NCBI GenBank assembly: GCA_020848095.1
Contig: JADLAT010000008.1
Span: 62,001-126,000 of the forward strand
Length of the DNA: 64,000 nucleotides
Reading direction: 5' to 3'
Origin: Alphaproteobacteria bacterium
Lineage (GTDB): Bacteria; Pseudomonadota; Alphaproteobacteria; Micavibrionales; Micavibrionaceae
Positions 55,995 through 64,000 of the stretch are shown in pieces. Position 1 is the stretch's first letter. Every line of letters begins with the position of its first letter. The notes under the pieces were generated by a model. That model had not been told where the DNA came from and did no database searches. It saw only the letters and a program-made list of their open reading frames with translations. The translations under genes were made by a program, and so were the position numbers.

Positions 55995-57287
55995 ATGAAA
56001 GTTTTATTGATCGGCTCCGGTGGCCGCGAACATGCGCTGGCCTGGGCATTATCCACTTCGGAAAAATGCGAAATTCTTTATTGCGCGCCCGGCAATGCCG
56101 GTATCGAAGATTGCGCAAAATGCGTGGATATCGCCGCAGATGATCTGGATTCCCTCACCCGCTTCGCGCAGGAAAAAGCCATTGATCTCGTAATTGTCGG
56201 CCCCGAAGCGCCCCTCGTTGCGGGGCTGGCTGATAAGCTCAAAGCCTTGAACATTGCCGTATTCGGACCGGATGCCAAAGCGGCGCAGCTCGAAGGCTCC
56301 AAAGGCTTTATGAAGGATTTATGCGCCAAATATGACATCCCGACGGCCGCCTACGGACGGTTCGCCGACTTCGATAAAGCCAGAGATTTCATAGAAAAAC
56401 AGCCCGGCCCCGTGGTGGTCAAGGCCGATGGTCTAGCCGCCGGCAAGGGCGTGGTCATCTGCAACAACAAGCAAGAGGCCATAGAAGCCGCGCGCGACAT
56501 GCTCTCCGGCAATGCCTTCGGCTCCGCCGGGGCGGAAGTGATAATCGAGGAATTTCTGGATGGCGAGGAGCTCAGCTATTTCGCGCTGGCTGACGGTAAA
56601 ACCCTCCTGCCCCTCAATTCCGCGCAGGACCATAAACGCGCCTTCGATGGTGATAAAGGGCCAAATACCGGCGGCATGGGGGCCTATTCCCCCGCGCATC
56701 TCATGACCCCGGCGCTGGAACAAAAAATCCTGAGCCGGATTATCGAGCCGACATTAAAAGCCATGGAGCAGGAAAACTGCCCATTCACCGGTGTTTTATT
56801 TGCGGGCATCATGGTCGTAAAGGGCGAGCCGATCCTGCTGGAATACAATACGCGGTTCGGGGATCCGGAATGCCAGACCCTTATGATGCGCCTGCAGGGC
56901 GATCTTCTGGAGATCCTCTCCGCCGCCGCCGATGGCAAATTGAGCCGCATAACCCCCTCCATAGGCTGGAGCGATAAAACCGCCCTCTGCGTGGTCATGG
57001 CCGCCAACGGCTATCCCGGCGCCTATAAAAAACAAACGCCCATAGACGGGTTGAAGGCGGCAAACGCTCTGGACGATATCAAAATTTTTCACGCCGGCAC
57101 CGCGCATGGAGAAAACGGGCAATATCTCAGCACAGGCGGGCGTGTTCTTGGAATAACCGCTCTGGGGGCAACCGTGGCCGAGGCGCAGAGCAAAGCCTAT
57201 AATGCAGTGGATCAGATTCATTGGCCGGAGGGATTTTGCCGCCGCGACATCGGCGGGCGGGCCACGCAGGCCCGCAAAACAGGATAA
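55995..57287 (+). CDS. purD: Phosphoribosylamine-glycine ligase
   Basis: Second step of purine synthesis (GAR synthetase), ATP-grasp fold. The 430-residue protein begins KVLLIGSGGREHALAWAL, with VIVGPEAPLVAGL, KADGLAAGKGVVIC, EEFLDGEELSYFALADG, NTGGMGAYSPA, and LLEYNTRFGDPECQ near the metal site. 40 bases after putA. purD near xseA is a frequent alphaproteobacterial grouping. Converges on tadA with 5 bases between stops. Confidence 0.96.
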   Translation: MKVLLIGSGGREHALAWALSTSEKCEILYCAPGNAGIEDCAKCVDIAADDLDSLTRFAQEKAIDLVIVGPEAPLVAGLADKLKALNIAVFGPDAKAAQLEGSKGFMKDLCAKYDIPTAAYGRFADFDKARDFIEKQPGPVVVKADGLAAGKGVVICNNKQEAIEAARDMLSGNAFGSAGAEVIIEEFLDGEELSYFALADGKTLLPLNSAQDHKRAFDGDKGPNTGGMGAYSPAHLMTPALEQKILSRIIEPTLKAMEQENCPFTGVLFAGIMVVKGEPILLEYNTRFGDPECQTLMMRLQGDLLEILSAAADGKLSRITPSIGWSDKTALCVVMAANGYPGAYKKQTPIDGLKAANALDDIKIFHAGTAHGENGQYLSTGGRVLGITALGATVAEAQSKAYNAVDQIHWPEGFCRRDIGGRATQARKTG

Positions 57288-57292
57288 AAATC

Positions 57293-57769
57293 TTACGGAT
57301 TCACGGCGTTTTTCGTCCGCCGGTCCTGAAAAAACGATTTTAAAATCGTGCCACATTCTTCCGCCATAATCCCGCTGGAAACCAAAGGGCGATGGTGGCA
57401 GGTGGGCTGTTCATAAAATTTTCCACCATGCAAAACCCCGCCGCCTTTAGGGTCAGATGCACCAAATATGACCCGGCGCAGACGCGCAAATGATATCGCC
57501 GCCGCACATAAAGCGCAGGGTTCCAGCGTTACATACAGGTCATACTCCGGAATGCGTTGCACCCCTTCGGCGGCGCACACGCTGCGAATACATAAAATTT
57601 CCGCATGCGCGGTGGGGTCGTTCATCGTAATGGTCCGGTTTCCGTGCCGCGCGGCAATCAAGCCGTCGGCCCGGCGCACCATAACCGCGCCGATGGGAAC
57701 CTCCCCCAGCGCTGCCGCTGCATTTGCCTCTTCCAATGCGGCCCGCATATATATAGTCTCATCCACCAT
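57293..57769 (-). CDS. tadA: tRNA(adenosine-34) deaminase
   Basis: Zinc deaminase making inosine at the wobble position of tRNA-Arg(ACG). Sequence has PTAHAEILCIR (His and Glu), and the zinc pair PCALCAAAI, with VPIGAVMVRR and HHRPLVSSGI at the end. 158 residues from ATG 57769; the in-frame ATG at 57748 (MRAALEEAN) is closer to the usual family start. The longer start overlaps the rluB ATG by two bases on the other strand, so the two genes are divergent with no gap. Confidence 0.93.
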   Translation of the reverse strand: MVDETIYMRAALEEANAAAALGEVPIGAVMVRRADGLIAARHGNRTITMNDPTAHAEILCIRSVCAAEGVQRIPEYDLYVTLEPCALCAAAISFARLRRVIFGASDPKGGGVLHGGKFYEQPTCHHRPLVSSGIMAEECGTILKSFFQDRRTKNAVNP

Positions 57770-58517
57770 GACCGCAGAAAATCACAAAGCTGAAAGAATT
57801 GCAAAACGAATAGCGCGCGCAGGCCTGTGTTCCCGGCGTGATGCCGAACGCTGGATAGAGCAGGGCCGCGTCAAACTCAATGGCCAGACCCTGCAAAGCC
57901 CGGCCTGTACCGTTACGGCTTCGGACCAGATCATTGTTGATGGAAAAATTTTACAGGGCGCGGAAAAAACACGGCTCTTCCTTCATCATAAACCTGCCGG
58001 GCTGGTCACCACACATAAAGATGAGCATGGCCGCGCAACCGTTTTTGATCATCTTCCCCCCAGCCTGCCCCGCCTCATCAGTGTGGGACGGCTCGACCTG
58101 AACACCGAAGGCCTGCTCCTGCTCACCAATGACGGCGAACTGGCGCGTTATCTGGAATTACCATCAACCGGATGGACGCGGCGCTACCGTGTTCGGGTGA
58201 TGGGTACAATCGATACGGCGCGGCTCGAAAACCTGAAAAAGGGCATCACCATAGATGGGGTCAATTACAAGTCAATCGAAGTCACAGTGGATCAGGAGCA
58301 AAAAAGCGCAAATACGTGGCTGACCGTAACGTTAAAGGAAGGAAAGAACCGGGAAATCCGGCGCGTTATGGAGGCAATGGACCTTCATGTGGGCCGCCTT
58401 ATTCGTACCGCTTACGGGCCATTCAATCTCGATTCTCTTGAGCGCGGTACACTGCGCGAAATCAAGGAACAAACCTTGAAGGACCAGATCGCGGGCTATT
58501 TCAAAACCAGACCTTAA
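57768..58517 (+). CDS. rluB: Pseudouridine synthase, RluB/RsuA family
   Basis: Makes pseudouridine in rRNA. 249 residues: S4-like RNA-binding domain at the start (RIAKRIARAGLCSRRDAERWIEQGRVKLNG), then the catalytic GRLDLNTEGLLLLTNDG with the Asp, and KEGKNREIRRVMEAM. RluB (23S) is favoured over RsuA by length and the S4 start; not certain. ATG 57768 shares two bases with the tadA start on the other strand. An AT-rich TATATATAG just upstream (inside tadA) may be its -10. Confidence 0.85.
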   Translation: MTAENHKAERIAKRIARAGLCSRRDAERWIEQGRVKLNGQTLQSPACTVTASDQIIVDGKILQGAEKTRLFLHHKPAGLVTTHKDEHGRATVFDHLPPSLPRLISVGRLDLNTEGLLLLTNDGELARYLELPSTGWTRRYRVRVMGTIDTARLENLKKGITIDGVNYKSIEVTVDQEQKSANTWLTVTLKEGKNREIRRVMEAMDLHVGRLIRTAYGPFNLDSLERGTLREIKEQTLKDQIAGYFKTRP

Positions 58518-58532
58518 GGGAACCGTTCAAAA

Positions 58533-59087
58533 ATGCGCATTGTCGCCGGAGAACATCGCGGACGAAAACTGCTGGCGCCGGACGATAAATCCGTCAGGCC
58601 CACCTCTGATAAAGTGCGCGGCGCCATTTTCAACGCGCTGCAATCCCGTATGAATATTCAAAATACCCATGTGATAGATGCCTTTTGCGGCACCGGCGCA
58701 CTGGGGCTGGAGGCTCTTTCGCGCGGCGCGGCGCATTGTACCTTTATCGACAGCGATAAAAAGGCGCTCTTACTGGCAAAAACCAATGCGCAAACGCTCG
58801 ACCTTTTAAAACGCGCCCGTTTCCTCAATGCCGACATGACCCGCCAGAATCGGATCACTGCACCGCCCTCTCCCTACGAGCTTGTTTTTCTGGACCCACC
58901 GTATCGAAAATCTCTCATAGAGCCTGCTTTATATGGTCTTGTGCAAAATAACCATATAGCCGAAAATGCCTGGGTTGTGATTGAATCGGAAAAGGAACAT
59001 GACCTTGTTCTATCCGGCGCATTTACGGTTCAAAATCAAAAAATATATGGTGATACGAAAATAACCCTGCTGCGCCACACACCATAA
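58533..59087 (+). CDS. rsmD: 16S rRNA (guanine-966-N2) methyltransferase
   Basis: SAM-dependent rRNA methylase of 184 residues: opens MRIVAGEHRGRKL, then RPTSDKVRGAIFN, VIDAFCGTGALGLEALSRGA (SAM site) and the catalytic LVFLDPPYRKSL. 15 bases after rluB, the normal neighbour in alphaproteobacteria. Confidence 0.95.
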   Translation: MRIVAGEHRGRKLLAPDDKSVRPTSDKVRGAIFNALQSRMNIQNTHVIDAFCGTGALGLEALSRGAAHCTFIDSDKKALLLAKTNAQTLDLLKRARFLNADMTRQNRITAPPSPYELVFLDPPYRKSLIEPALYGLVQNNHIAENAWVVIESEKEHDLVLSGAFTVQNQKIYGDTKITLLRHTP

Positions 59088-59151
59088 CAAGCCCTCACCC
59101 CATAAACCTAAATATCTTGATTTCCAAACCGCATACAGCAAGAATAAAATC

Positions 59152-59355
59152 ATGATCTACGCAATAGGTGTACTCGGATTCATTGGCGGATTTGCCGCCG
59201 GGCAGATGTTACTGTATTTCCTGCTGCGGCATAAAAGCAGGGAAGACCTCCTGACCGACCGCCATCTGAAATTAAAATATGGTTTGCTGAACTGGGGCTT
59301 TGCTGTGCTGGGCTGCTACGCTTTCATGGAAATATATCAAAAGTACTTCGGGTAA
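59152..59355 (+). CDS. Small two-span membrane protein
   Basis: 67 residues: a hydrophobic N-terminal span (YAIGVLGFIGGFAAGQMLLYFLL), a basic cytosolic loop (RHKSREDLLTDRHLKLKYG) and a second span (LLNWGFAVLGCYAFMEIY). No family recognised. It lies between rsmD and yceI with its own small gap on each side, starting at ATG after AGAATAAAATC without a strong ribosome site. Confidence 0.6.
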   Translation: MIYAIGVLGFIGGFAAGQMLLYFLLRHKSREDLLTDRHLKLKYGLLNWGFAVLGCYAFMEIYQKYFG

Positions 59356-59467
59356 AATATACGCAGCGCCCCTTGAGAAAGCATGAAAGCGGCCTATACT
59401 TGCTAGACATTGACCACCCATAAAATACAAAAAAGTTTAAACAATTGACCTTATCAAGGAGATATAA

Positions 59468-60076
59468 ATGCGCAGAATTTTAATGACAGGTGCGCTTTGC
59501 GCCCTCATGTTCACACCCTCTCTGGCCCATGCCCAGATTGAAAACTACACCTTCGATAAGGAACATACGCAAATCTTCTTTACCGTAAACCATCTCGGTT
59601 TTTCGAATTCAACCGGCAGCTTTCAAACCTTTGACGGCGGCTTTACGTTTGACCGGGGCGAGCCACAAAAATCAAAAGTCGAACTCACCATCCCCACCGA
59701 CAGTCTGGAAATGAACGACGACAAATGGAATGAACACCTCAAGGGCAAAGATTTTTTTAATGTCACCGCCTTTCCGACCATGACCTTCAAAAGCACAAAA
59801 ATTGATGTGACCGGTGAGAACACCGCCAACATCACGGGCGATCTCACTTTGCTGGGCGTGACTCATCCCGTAACCCTGGCCGCCACCTTGAACAAGGCGG
59901 ACAAACATCCTTTTGGTGATAAATACATGGCCGGTTTTTCCGCCACCGCCAGCCTCAAACGCTCTGAATTCGGCATGGATTACGGTCTGCCGATGGTGGG
60001 GGATGATGTCAAAATCCATATCGAGGTCGAAGGCATCCGCGAGGATACCGGCAATGCCGGAACGGCGAACAAATAA
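59468..60076 (+). CDS. YceI-family periplasmic lipid-binding protein
   Basis: 202 residues with a signal peptide (about 1-22, LMTGALCALMFTPSLAHA) and one YceI lipocalin-like barrel: YTFDKEHTQIFFTVNHLGFSNSTGSFQTFDGGFTFD, VELTIPTDSLEMNDDKWNEHLKGKDFFNVTAFPTMTFKSTKI, GDLTLLGVTHPVTLAATLN and RSEFGMDYGLPMVGDDVKIHIEVEG. Such proteins bind polyprenyl or quinone-like lipids. AAGGAGA lies before the ATG. Coupled with a cytochrome b561-YceI fusion just after, a pairing seen in many proteobacteria. Confidence 0.94.
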   Translation: MRRILMTGALCALMFTPSLAHAQIENYTFDKEHTQIFFTVNHLGFSNSTGSFQTFDGGFTFDRGEPQKSKVELTIPTDSLEMNDDKWNEHLKGKDFFNVTAFPTMTFKSTKIDVTGENTANITGDLTLLGVTHPVTLAATLNKADKHPFGDKYMAGFSATASLKRSEFGMDYGLPMVGDDVKIHIEVEGIREDTGNAGTANK

Positions 60077-60092
60077 AAGAGCAGAACAGATT

Positions 60093-61328
60093 TTGAAGAC
60101 AAAAAACAAATACGACGCCGTCTCCAGATTTTTTCACTGGACGACGGCGCTTTTTATATTTGCCTTACTTATTGTCGGGCTTCTCATGACCGATATGGCC
60201 GTTTCCCAGACCAAAATCCAGATTTACGGCCTGCATAAATCTCTGGGCCTCACCGTTTTGGGTCTGGGGGTCATGCGCCTGCTCTGGCGAATCGGGGTCC
60301 CCGCGCCAAAATCTCTGGACACGCATGCGCGGTATGAACGCCTTTTGGCAAAAACGATACATATCGTTTTTTATATCTCCATCATCTGTATGCCTCTATC
60401 CGGCTGGTTTATGTCCTCAGCGGGCGAATACCCGAGCACTTTTTTTGGCCTGTTCGCAATACCCAGAATCATTCCAAAAGATCCGGCTCTTTTTAGCTTT
60501 TTTCGGGAGGTTCATGAGCTTTTCGCCTATACGCTGATCGGCTCCATAATCTTGCATGTTACAGGCGCGCTAAAACATCACCTCATTGACCGCGACAAAA
60601 CCCTGCAACGCATGGGCGCGTCCCTGCCGATCGCGCTGATCGGGCTGGCCCTTTGGGCGGGCATCATTGGCATCCTCATTACAGGACAGTTCCAGCCGGA
60701 ACAACCGACCCAAACCCCCACAGCCTCTTCCCCGTTTGTTTTTGCGCCGACACCCTTAACCACCGGAGAGGCCGCCCACCCGACAGAGCTCGCACAGAAA
60801 CAAACGCAGGAACCGGCGCAAAAATGGTTCATTGACCCGATAAAAAGCAGCATTGCTTTTCAGTTCGCCCAAAGTGGACAGCCCGTAAACGGCTATTTTG
60901 AGAGCTGGAACGGCAGCATCAAATTCGATCCGGAAAACCCGCAAACCGGCGCAGTATCGATCCACATAAATGCAAACAGCATAAAAACCGGCAGCGATGA
61001 TCGCGACCAGCAGGCGCGCGGCGCGGACTGGTTTGCCGTCACCGAACATCCGGCGATCTCTTTTCAAAGCAACTCTTTCAAGGCGCTGGGACCGCAACGC
61101 TTTGAAGTTTCAGGTTTCCTGAGCCTGCGCGGCCTGCGCCAGCCCGTTTCCTTCCCCTTTGACCTTGAAATCACTCAGGACAAATCTGGCCAGAAAACCG
61201 CCATCATGAGCGGCACGCTAACCTTAAGCCGCCTGAGCTTCGGCATCGGACAGGGAATCTGGCAGGAAACAAAAACCATCAGCGATGACGTGGAAATCCG
61301 GCTAAAAGTCACCGCAAACACACGATAA
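60093..61328 (+). CDS. Cytochrome b561 fused to a C-terminal YceI domain
   Basis: 411 residues: N-terminal four-helix di-haem cytochrome b561 (YDAVSRFFHWTTALFIFALLIVGLLM with its His; YGLHKSLGLTVLGLGVMRLLWR; HIVFYISIICMPLSGWFM; FAYTLIGSIILHVTGALKHH), a fifth hydrophobic segment and a Thr/Pro linker (about 210-245), then a YceI-like domain from WFIDPIKSSIAFQFAQSGQ to SDDVEIRLKVTANT. TTG 60093 with GAGCAG upstream gives the usual b561 start; an ATG at 60054, overlapping the upstream gene, is an alternative. Likely moves electrons between quinones and the periplasm. Confidence 0.85.
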   Translation: MKTKNKYDAVSRFFHWTTALFIFALLIVGLLMTDMAVSQTKIQIYGLHKSLGLTVLGLGVMRLLWRIGVPAPKSLDTHARYERLLAKTIHIVFYISIICMPLSGWFMSSAGEYPSTFFGLFAIPRIIPKDPALFSFFREVHELFAYTLIGSIILHVTGALKHHLIDRDKTLQRMGASLPIALIGLALWAGIIGILITGQFQPEQPTQTPTASSPFVFAPTPLTTGEAAHPTELAQKQTQEPAQKWFIDPIKSSIAFQFAQSGQPVNGYFESWNGSIKFDPENPQTGAVSIHINANSIKTGSDDRDQQARGADWFAVTEHPAISFQSNSFKALGPQRFEVSGFLSLRGLRQPVSFPFDLEITQDKSGQKTAIMSGTLTLSRLSFGIGQGIWQETKTISDDVEIRLKVTANTR

Positions 61329-61386
61329 GTATAAAAGGGCGAATTGGCGATTGCCAGAGCTGGAAAATTCGGGCTAATGTATTCTT

Positions 61387-62055
61387 ATGAGAACTTTATT
61401 TCATTTGTGGCTTCATCCTTTTTCCCGCAAAGTTCGAATTGTGCTGGCGGAAAAAAATCTTGATTTTGAGCTCCAGGTCGAAAAAATATGGGAACGCCGG
61501 ATGGAGTTCCTGGCGTTAAACCCTGCGGGCGACGTCCCCGTTTTAATCGAGGAAGACGGCACAACCCTCGCAAACTCACAGGTCATCTGCGAATATCTTG
61601 AAGAAGTCTACCCGCAGATCAATCTTCTGGGCGAAGACCCGGTACAACGCTCTGAAACGCGCAGACTGGTCAGCTGGTTTGACGTAAAATTCAACCGCGA
61701 AGTCACCGACAACATCGTCGGCGAAAAACTCATGAAAAGCTTTTTAAAGATGGGGGAACCGCACGGCCCCTCTGTAAGAGCCGGACACGCCAATATTCAT
61801 TACCATCTTGATTATATCGGCTTTTTAACCGAAAAACGGACATGGCTCGCGGGAAATGCTTTTTCTCTGGCCGATATTACCGCCGCCGCACATCTCTCCG
61901 CTGTCGATTACACCGGCGATGTCCCGTGGGAGGAGCATAAATCCGCACTCGAATGGTACAATAAAGTTAAAAACCGTCAGAGCTTCAAACCCCTGCTGGA
62001 GGAACGCATTCCCGGCTTTTCTCCCGCCGGGCAATTGGAAGATGTCGGCACCTGA
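61387..62055 (+). CDS. Glutathione S-transferase family protein
   Basis: 222 residues. Thioredoxin-fold N-terminal domain (TLFHLWLHPFSRKVRIVLAEKNLDFEL) with Ser13 in the glutathione loop, ALNPAGDVPVLIEEDGTTLANSQVICEYLEE (cis-Pro and Glu/Ser of the GSH site), then the helical domain with TWLAGNAFSLADITAAAHLSAVDY. Substrate unknown. Confidence 0.92.
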   Translation: MRTLFHLWLHPFSRKVRIVLAEKNLDFELQVEKIWERRMEFLALNPAGDVPVLIEEDGTTLANSQVICEYLEEVYPQINLLGEDPVQRSETRRLVSWFDVKFNREVTDNIVGEKLMKSFLKMGEPHGPSVRAGHANIHYHLDYIGFLTEKRTWLAGNAFSLADITAAAHLSAVDYTGDVPWEEHKSALEWYNKVKNRQSFKPLLEERIPGFSPAGQLEDVGT

Positions 62056-62105
62056 AATCCCTCAACCAAGCAACAATAATAAATTTAGGGTCTTTTTTAT
62101 AAAAA

Positions 62106-63023
62106 ATGAGTAACAAAAAGCTTTTCTGTTTTGGCTATGGCTACACCTGCGACTATCTCGGTCACGAGTTAACGCAGCGTGGTGATTGGCTTATCAGCGG
62201 CACCACCAGAGATACAGACAAACGAAAAGCCCTAAAAGAACGTGCAATTAAGGCCTATATCTTTGATGCCACCGCGCCGCTGGCGGACCCGGCCTCTATT
62301 CTGGAGGGCACGACGCATCTCCTGATCTCAACCCCGCCCGGCGATGACGGCGACCCGGTATTCGAGGCCCATGCCGCCGATATCTTAAGAATAAAATCCC
62401 TGCAATGGGTTGGCTATCTTTCCACCACCGGCGTTTATGGCGACCGCGACGGGGAATGGGTCGATGAAACGGCTGAAATCCGCCCCACCACCAAACGCGG
62501 TTCCCGCCGGGCGCGGGCGGAAGAGCAATGGCTCTCCCTCCTGCATTCTCATGGCTTGCCGGTACATATCTTTCGTCTGGCCGGTATTTACGGGCCGGGC
62601 CGTAGCGCTCTGGATTCCATCCGCGCCGGTGTTGCCCGCCGTATTGATAAACCCGGCCACGCCTTCAGCCGCATTCATGTTGAGGACATCGTGCAGGTCC
62701 TTTGCGCCTCCATGGACCGTCCCAACCCGGGCGCTGCCTATAATATCTCCGATGATCTCGCCGCCCCCAGCCACGAAGTCATTAAATACGCCTGTGAACT
62801 TCTAAAGCGACCCATTCCAAAACTTGTCCCCTTTGAACAGGTCGATATGTCCCCCATGGTTTTAAGTTTCTATGGCGACAACAAAAGAATCCACAATGAG
62901 CGAATTAAAAGCGAACTGGGCGTAGAGCTGAAATACAAAAATTATCGCGCCGGGCTGGAAGCCTGCCTCGCCGCCGAACAATACGCAATATCCTTGTTCA
63001 AGACCAAAAACCGTCTGTTTTAA
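62106..63023 (+). CDS. NAD-dependent epimerase / SDR-type protein (YeeZ-like)
   Basis: 305-residue extended short-chain dehydrogenase-like protein. The N-terminal nucleotide site reads LFCFGYGYTCDYLGHEL (GxGxxxxxL rather than GxxGxxG), then STTGVYGDRDGEWVDET, RRARAEEQWL (no classic YxxxK), and FRLAGIYGPGRSALD. This is the atypical SDR group of YeeZ. It ends one base after the converging kinase's stop (tail overlap TTAA). Function not known. Confidence 0.85.
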   Translation: MSNKKLFCFGYGYTCDYLGHELTQRGDWLISGTTRDTDKRKALKERAIKAYIFDATAPLADPASILEGTTHLLISTPPGDDGDPVFEAHAADILRIKSLQWVGYLSTTGVYGDRDGEWVDETAEIRPTTKRGSRRARAEEQWLSLLHSHGLPVHIFRLAGIYGPGRSALDSIRAGVARRIDKPGHAFSRIHVEDIVQVLCASMDRPNPGAAYNISDDLAAPSHEVIKYACELLKRPIPKLVPFEQVDMSPMVLSFYGDNKRIHNERIKSELGVELKYKNYRAGLEACLAAEQYAISLFKTKNRLF

Positions 63024-64000
63024 GCCTCTTTAGGCACCATTCCCTGCGCAATACACGGCAAGCGGACGATGACGGTGGTTCCAACACGCAAGGTCGATTC
63101 GATAATCAAATTACCACCATGCATCTCAACCAGCTCCTTGGTAATCGCCAGCCCCAGGCCTGAGCCTTCATGATTGCGGGCATAGGAGGAGGAAACCTGC
63201 TCAAACGGTTTTGTAATGGTGTTGAGTTTTCCGGCGGGAATGCCAATGCCGTTATCAATGATCTTGATAGAAATACGCTCGCCGCGCTCTCTTTTGCACT
63301 GCAGGCTCACCTGCCCGCCTTCATTGGTAAATTTAACCGCATTCGAGAGCAAATTCAGCAAAATCTGAAGCACCGCACGGCGATCGGCCACAATTTTAAA
63401 ATCCTCATCCAGATCCTGATCAATGGAGACTCTAACCCCCGCATCCCGCGCCCGGCCCTCAATCATATGGACAGCCAGTTTTATAACTTTCCCGACCTGT
63501 AGCTCTTCCAGATCCAGAACATATTTCCCGGCTTCAATTTTCGACATGTCCAGAATATCGCTGATAAGATCCAGCAAATGCTCACCGCTCTCCCGGATGC
63601 CGCCAACATAATCCAGATATTTCTCCGTCCCGATCGGCCCCAAAAGCTGCCGCTCAATCATTTCGGAAAAGCCGATAATCGCATTCAACGGCGTGCGCAG
63701 CTCATGACTCATATTGGCCAGAAACTGCGTTTTTGCGGCATAGGCCCGCTCGGAAGCGTCCTTGGCCTCGCGAAGCTGGCGCTCATAAATCATCCGCTCG
63801 GTCATATCTTGCATAATGCCGTAAAGCGCATACACCTCGCCCAGCGCATCACGGGCACAGCGCCCTTCACAACGAATATAGCGCAGCTCCCCATCGGGTC
63901 GCCGCACCCGAAATTCCATGTCGTAGTCATTTTCCTCGATCAACGCGCGCTGAAAAGCCTGATTAACGCGCGCAATATCGTCCCGATGCACCATCTTGTT
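63020..64000 (-). CDS. PAS histidine kinase, N-terminus beyond window (PleC-like)
   Basis: The minus-strand frame is open to the window edge. It holds the end of a PAS domain with PAC (VHRDDIARVNQAFQRALIEE, FRVRRPDGELRYIRCEG), HisKA with NMSHELRTPLNAIIGFSEMIERQLLGPIG (phospho-His present), and HATPase with LLNLLSNAVKFT, DNGIGIP and GSGLGLAITKELVEMHGG. The HisKA phrase resembles PleC/DivJ-type cell-cycle kinases, but the sensory N-terminus is missing so I do not name it. Confidence 0.92.
   Translation of the reverse strand, partial: NKMVHRDDIARVNQAFQRALIEENDYDMEFRVRRPDGELRYIRCEGRCARDALGEVYALYGIMQDMTERMIYERQLREAKDASERAYAAKTQFLANMSHELRTPLNAIIGFSEMIERQLLGPIGTEKYLDYVGGIRESGEHLLDLISDILDMSKIEAGKYVLDLEELQVGKVIKLAVHMIEGRARDAGVRVSIDQDLDEDFKIVADRRAVLQILLNLLSNAVKFTNEGGQVSLQCKRERGERISIKIIDNGIGIPAGKLNTITKPFEQVSSSYARNHEGSGLGLAITKELVEMHGGNLIIESTLRVGTTVIVRLPCIAQGMVPKEA

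Overview
The window is chromosomal DNA of an alphaproteobacterium, moderately GC-rich by eye. Several things point there: the gene order rpsA-ihfB-lapA-pyrF-trpF-trpB-trpA-accD-folC, a class II (CP4-like) aroA, a DivL-type pseudokinase with Tyr in place of the phospho-acceptor His, a ChvI/ChvG-like two-component pair, a very large NAD-glutamate dehydrogenase, a DUF1674 protein, and an ffs gene just upstream of dnaX. A Micavibrionales- or Rhodospirillales-like host is my guess only; there is no rRNA here to place it.

Layout. 1-11.7 kb: one dense plus-strand run of biosynthesis and translation genes (aroA 3' end, cmk, rpsA, ihfB, lapA, pyrF, an unknown membrane protein, trpF, trpB, a GyrI-like protein, trpA, accD, folC). 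11.7-15.4 kb: ChvI/ChvG-like pair, then an orphan AT-richer gene. 15.3-24.5 kb: two small minus-strand unknowns, ahcY, a DUF4139 protein, divL, a secreted unknown, pyk, and a short asparaginase-like protein. 24.5-26.7 kb: two minus-strand glycosyltransferases (GT9 and GT4). 27.1 kb: an alpha/beta hydrolase.

28.0-35.3 kb is the most interesting part, a piece of a Dot/Icm (type IVB) secretion system set among housekeeping genes. It holds a DsbC-like periplasmic oxidoreductase, an unknown Pro/Ala-rich protein and a VirB1-like lytic transglycosylase. Next come dotD, dotC and dotB on the plus strand, facing a minus-strand pair of icmT and a two-domain TcpQ-like protein. Upstream of icmT are three tandem 24-bp repeats, each containing the same palindrome. 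The rest of the Dot/Icm core (DotA, G, H, I, L, O and others) is not in the window, so the system is either split over the chromosome or incomplete.

35.4-64 kb returns to housekeeping: nrdA with an NrdR box, a ZntB-like transporter, a YciE/YciF-type protein, tRNA-Thr(CGT), SRP RNA, dnaX-ybaB, xth, DUF1674, chorismate mutase, rsmB, ubiA and a family 5 uracil-DNA glycosylase. These are followed by NAD-GDH, xseA (interrupted by an in-frame TGA), putA, purD, tadA divergent from rluB, rsmD, a YceI protein beside a cytochrome b561-YceI fusion, a GST, an SDR-type epimerase, and the 3' part of a PAS histidine kinase. I saw no insertion sequence, prophage or CRISPR array.
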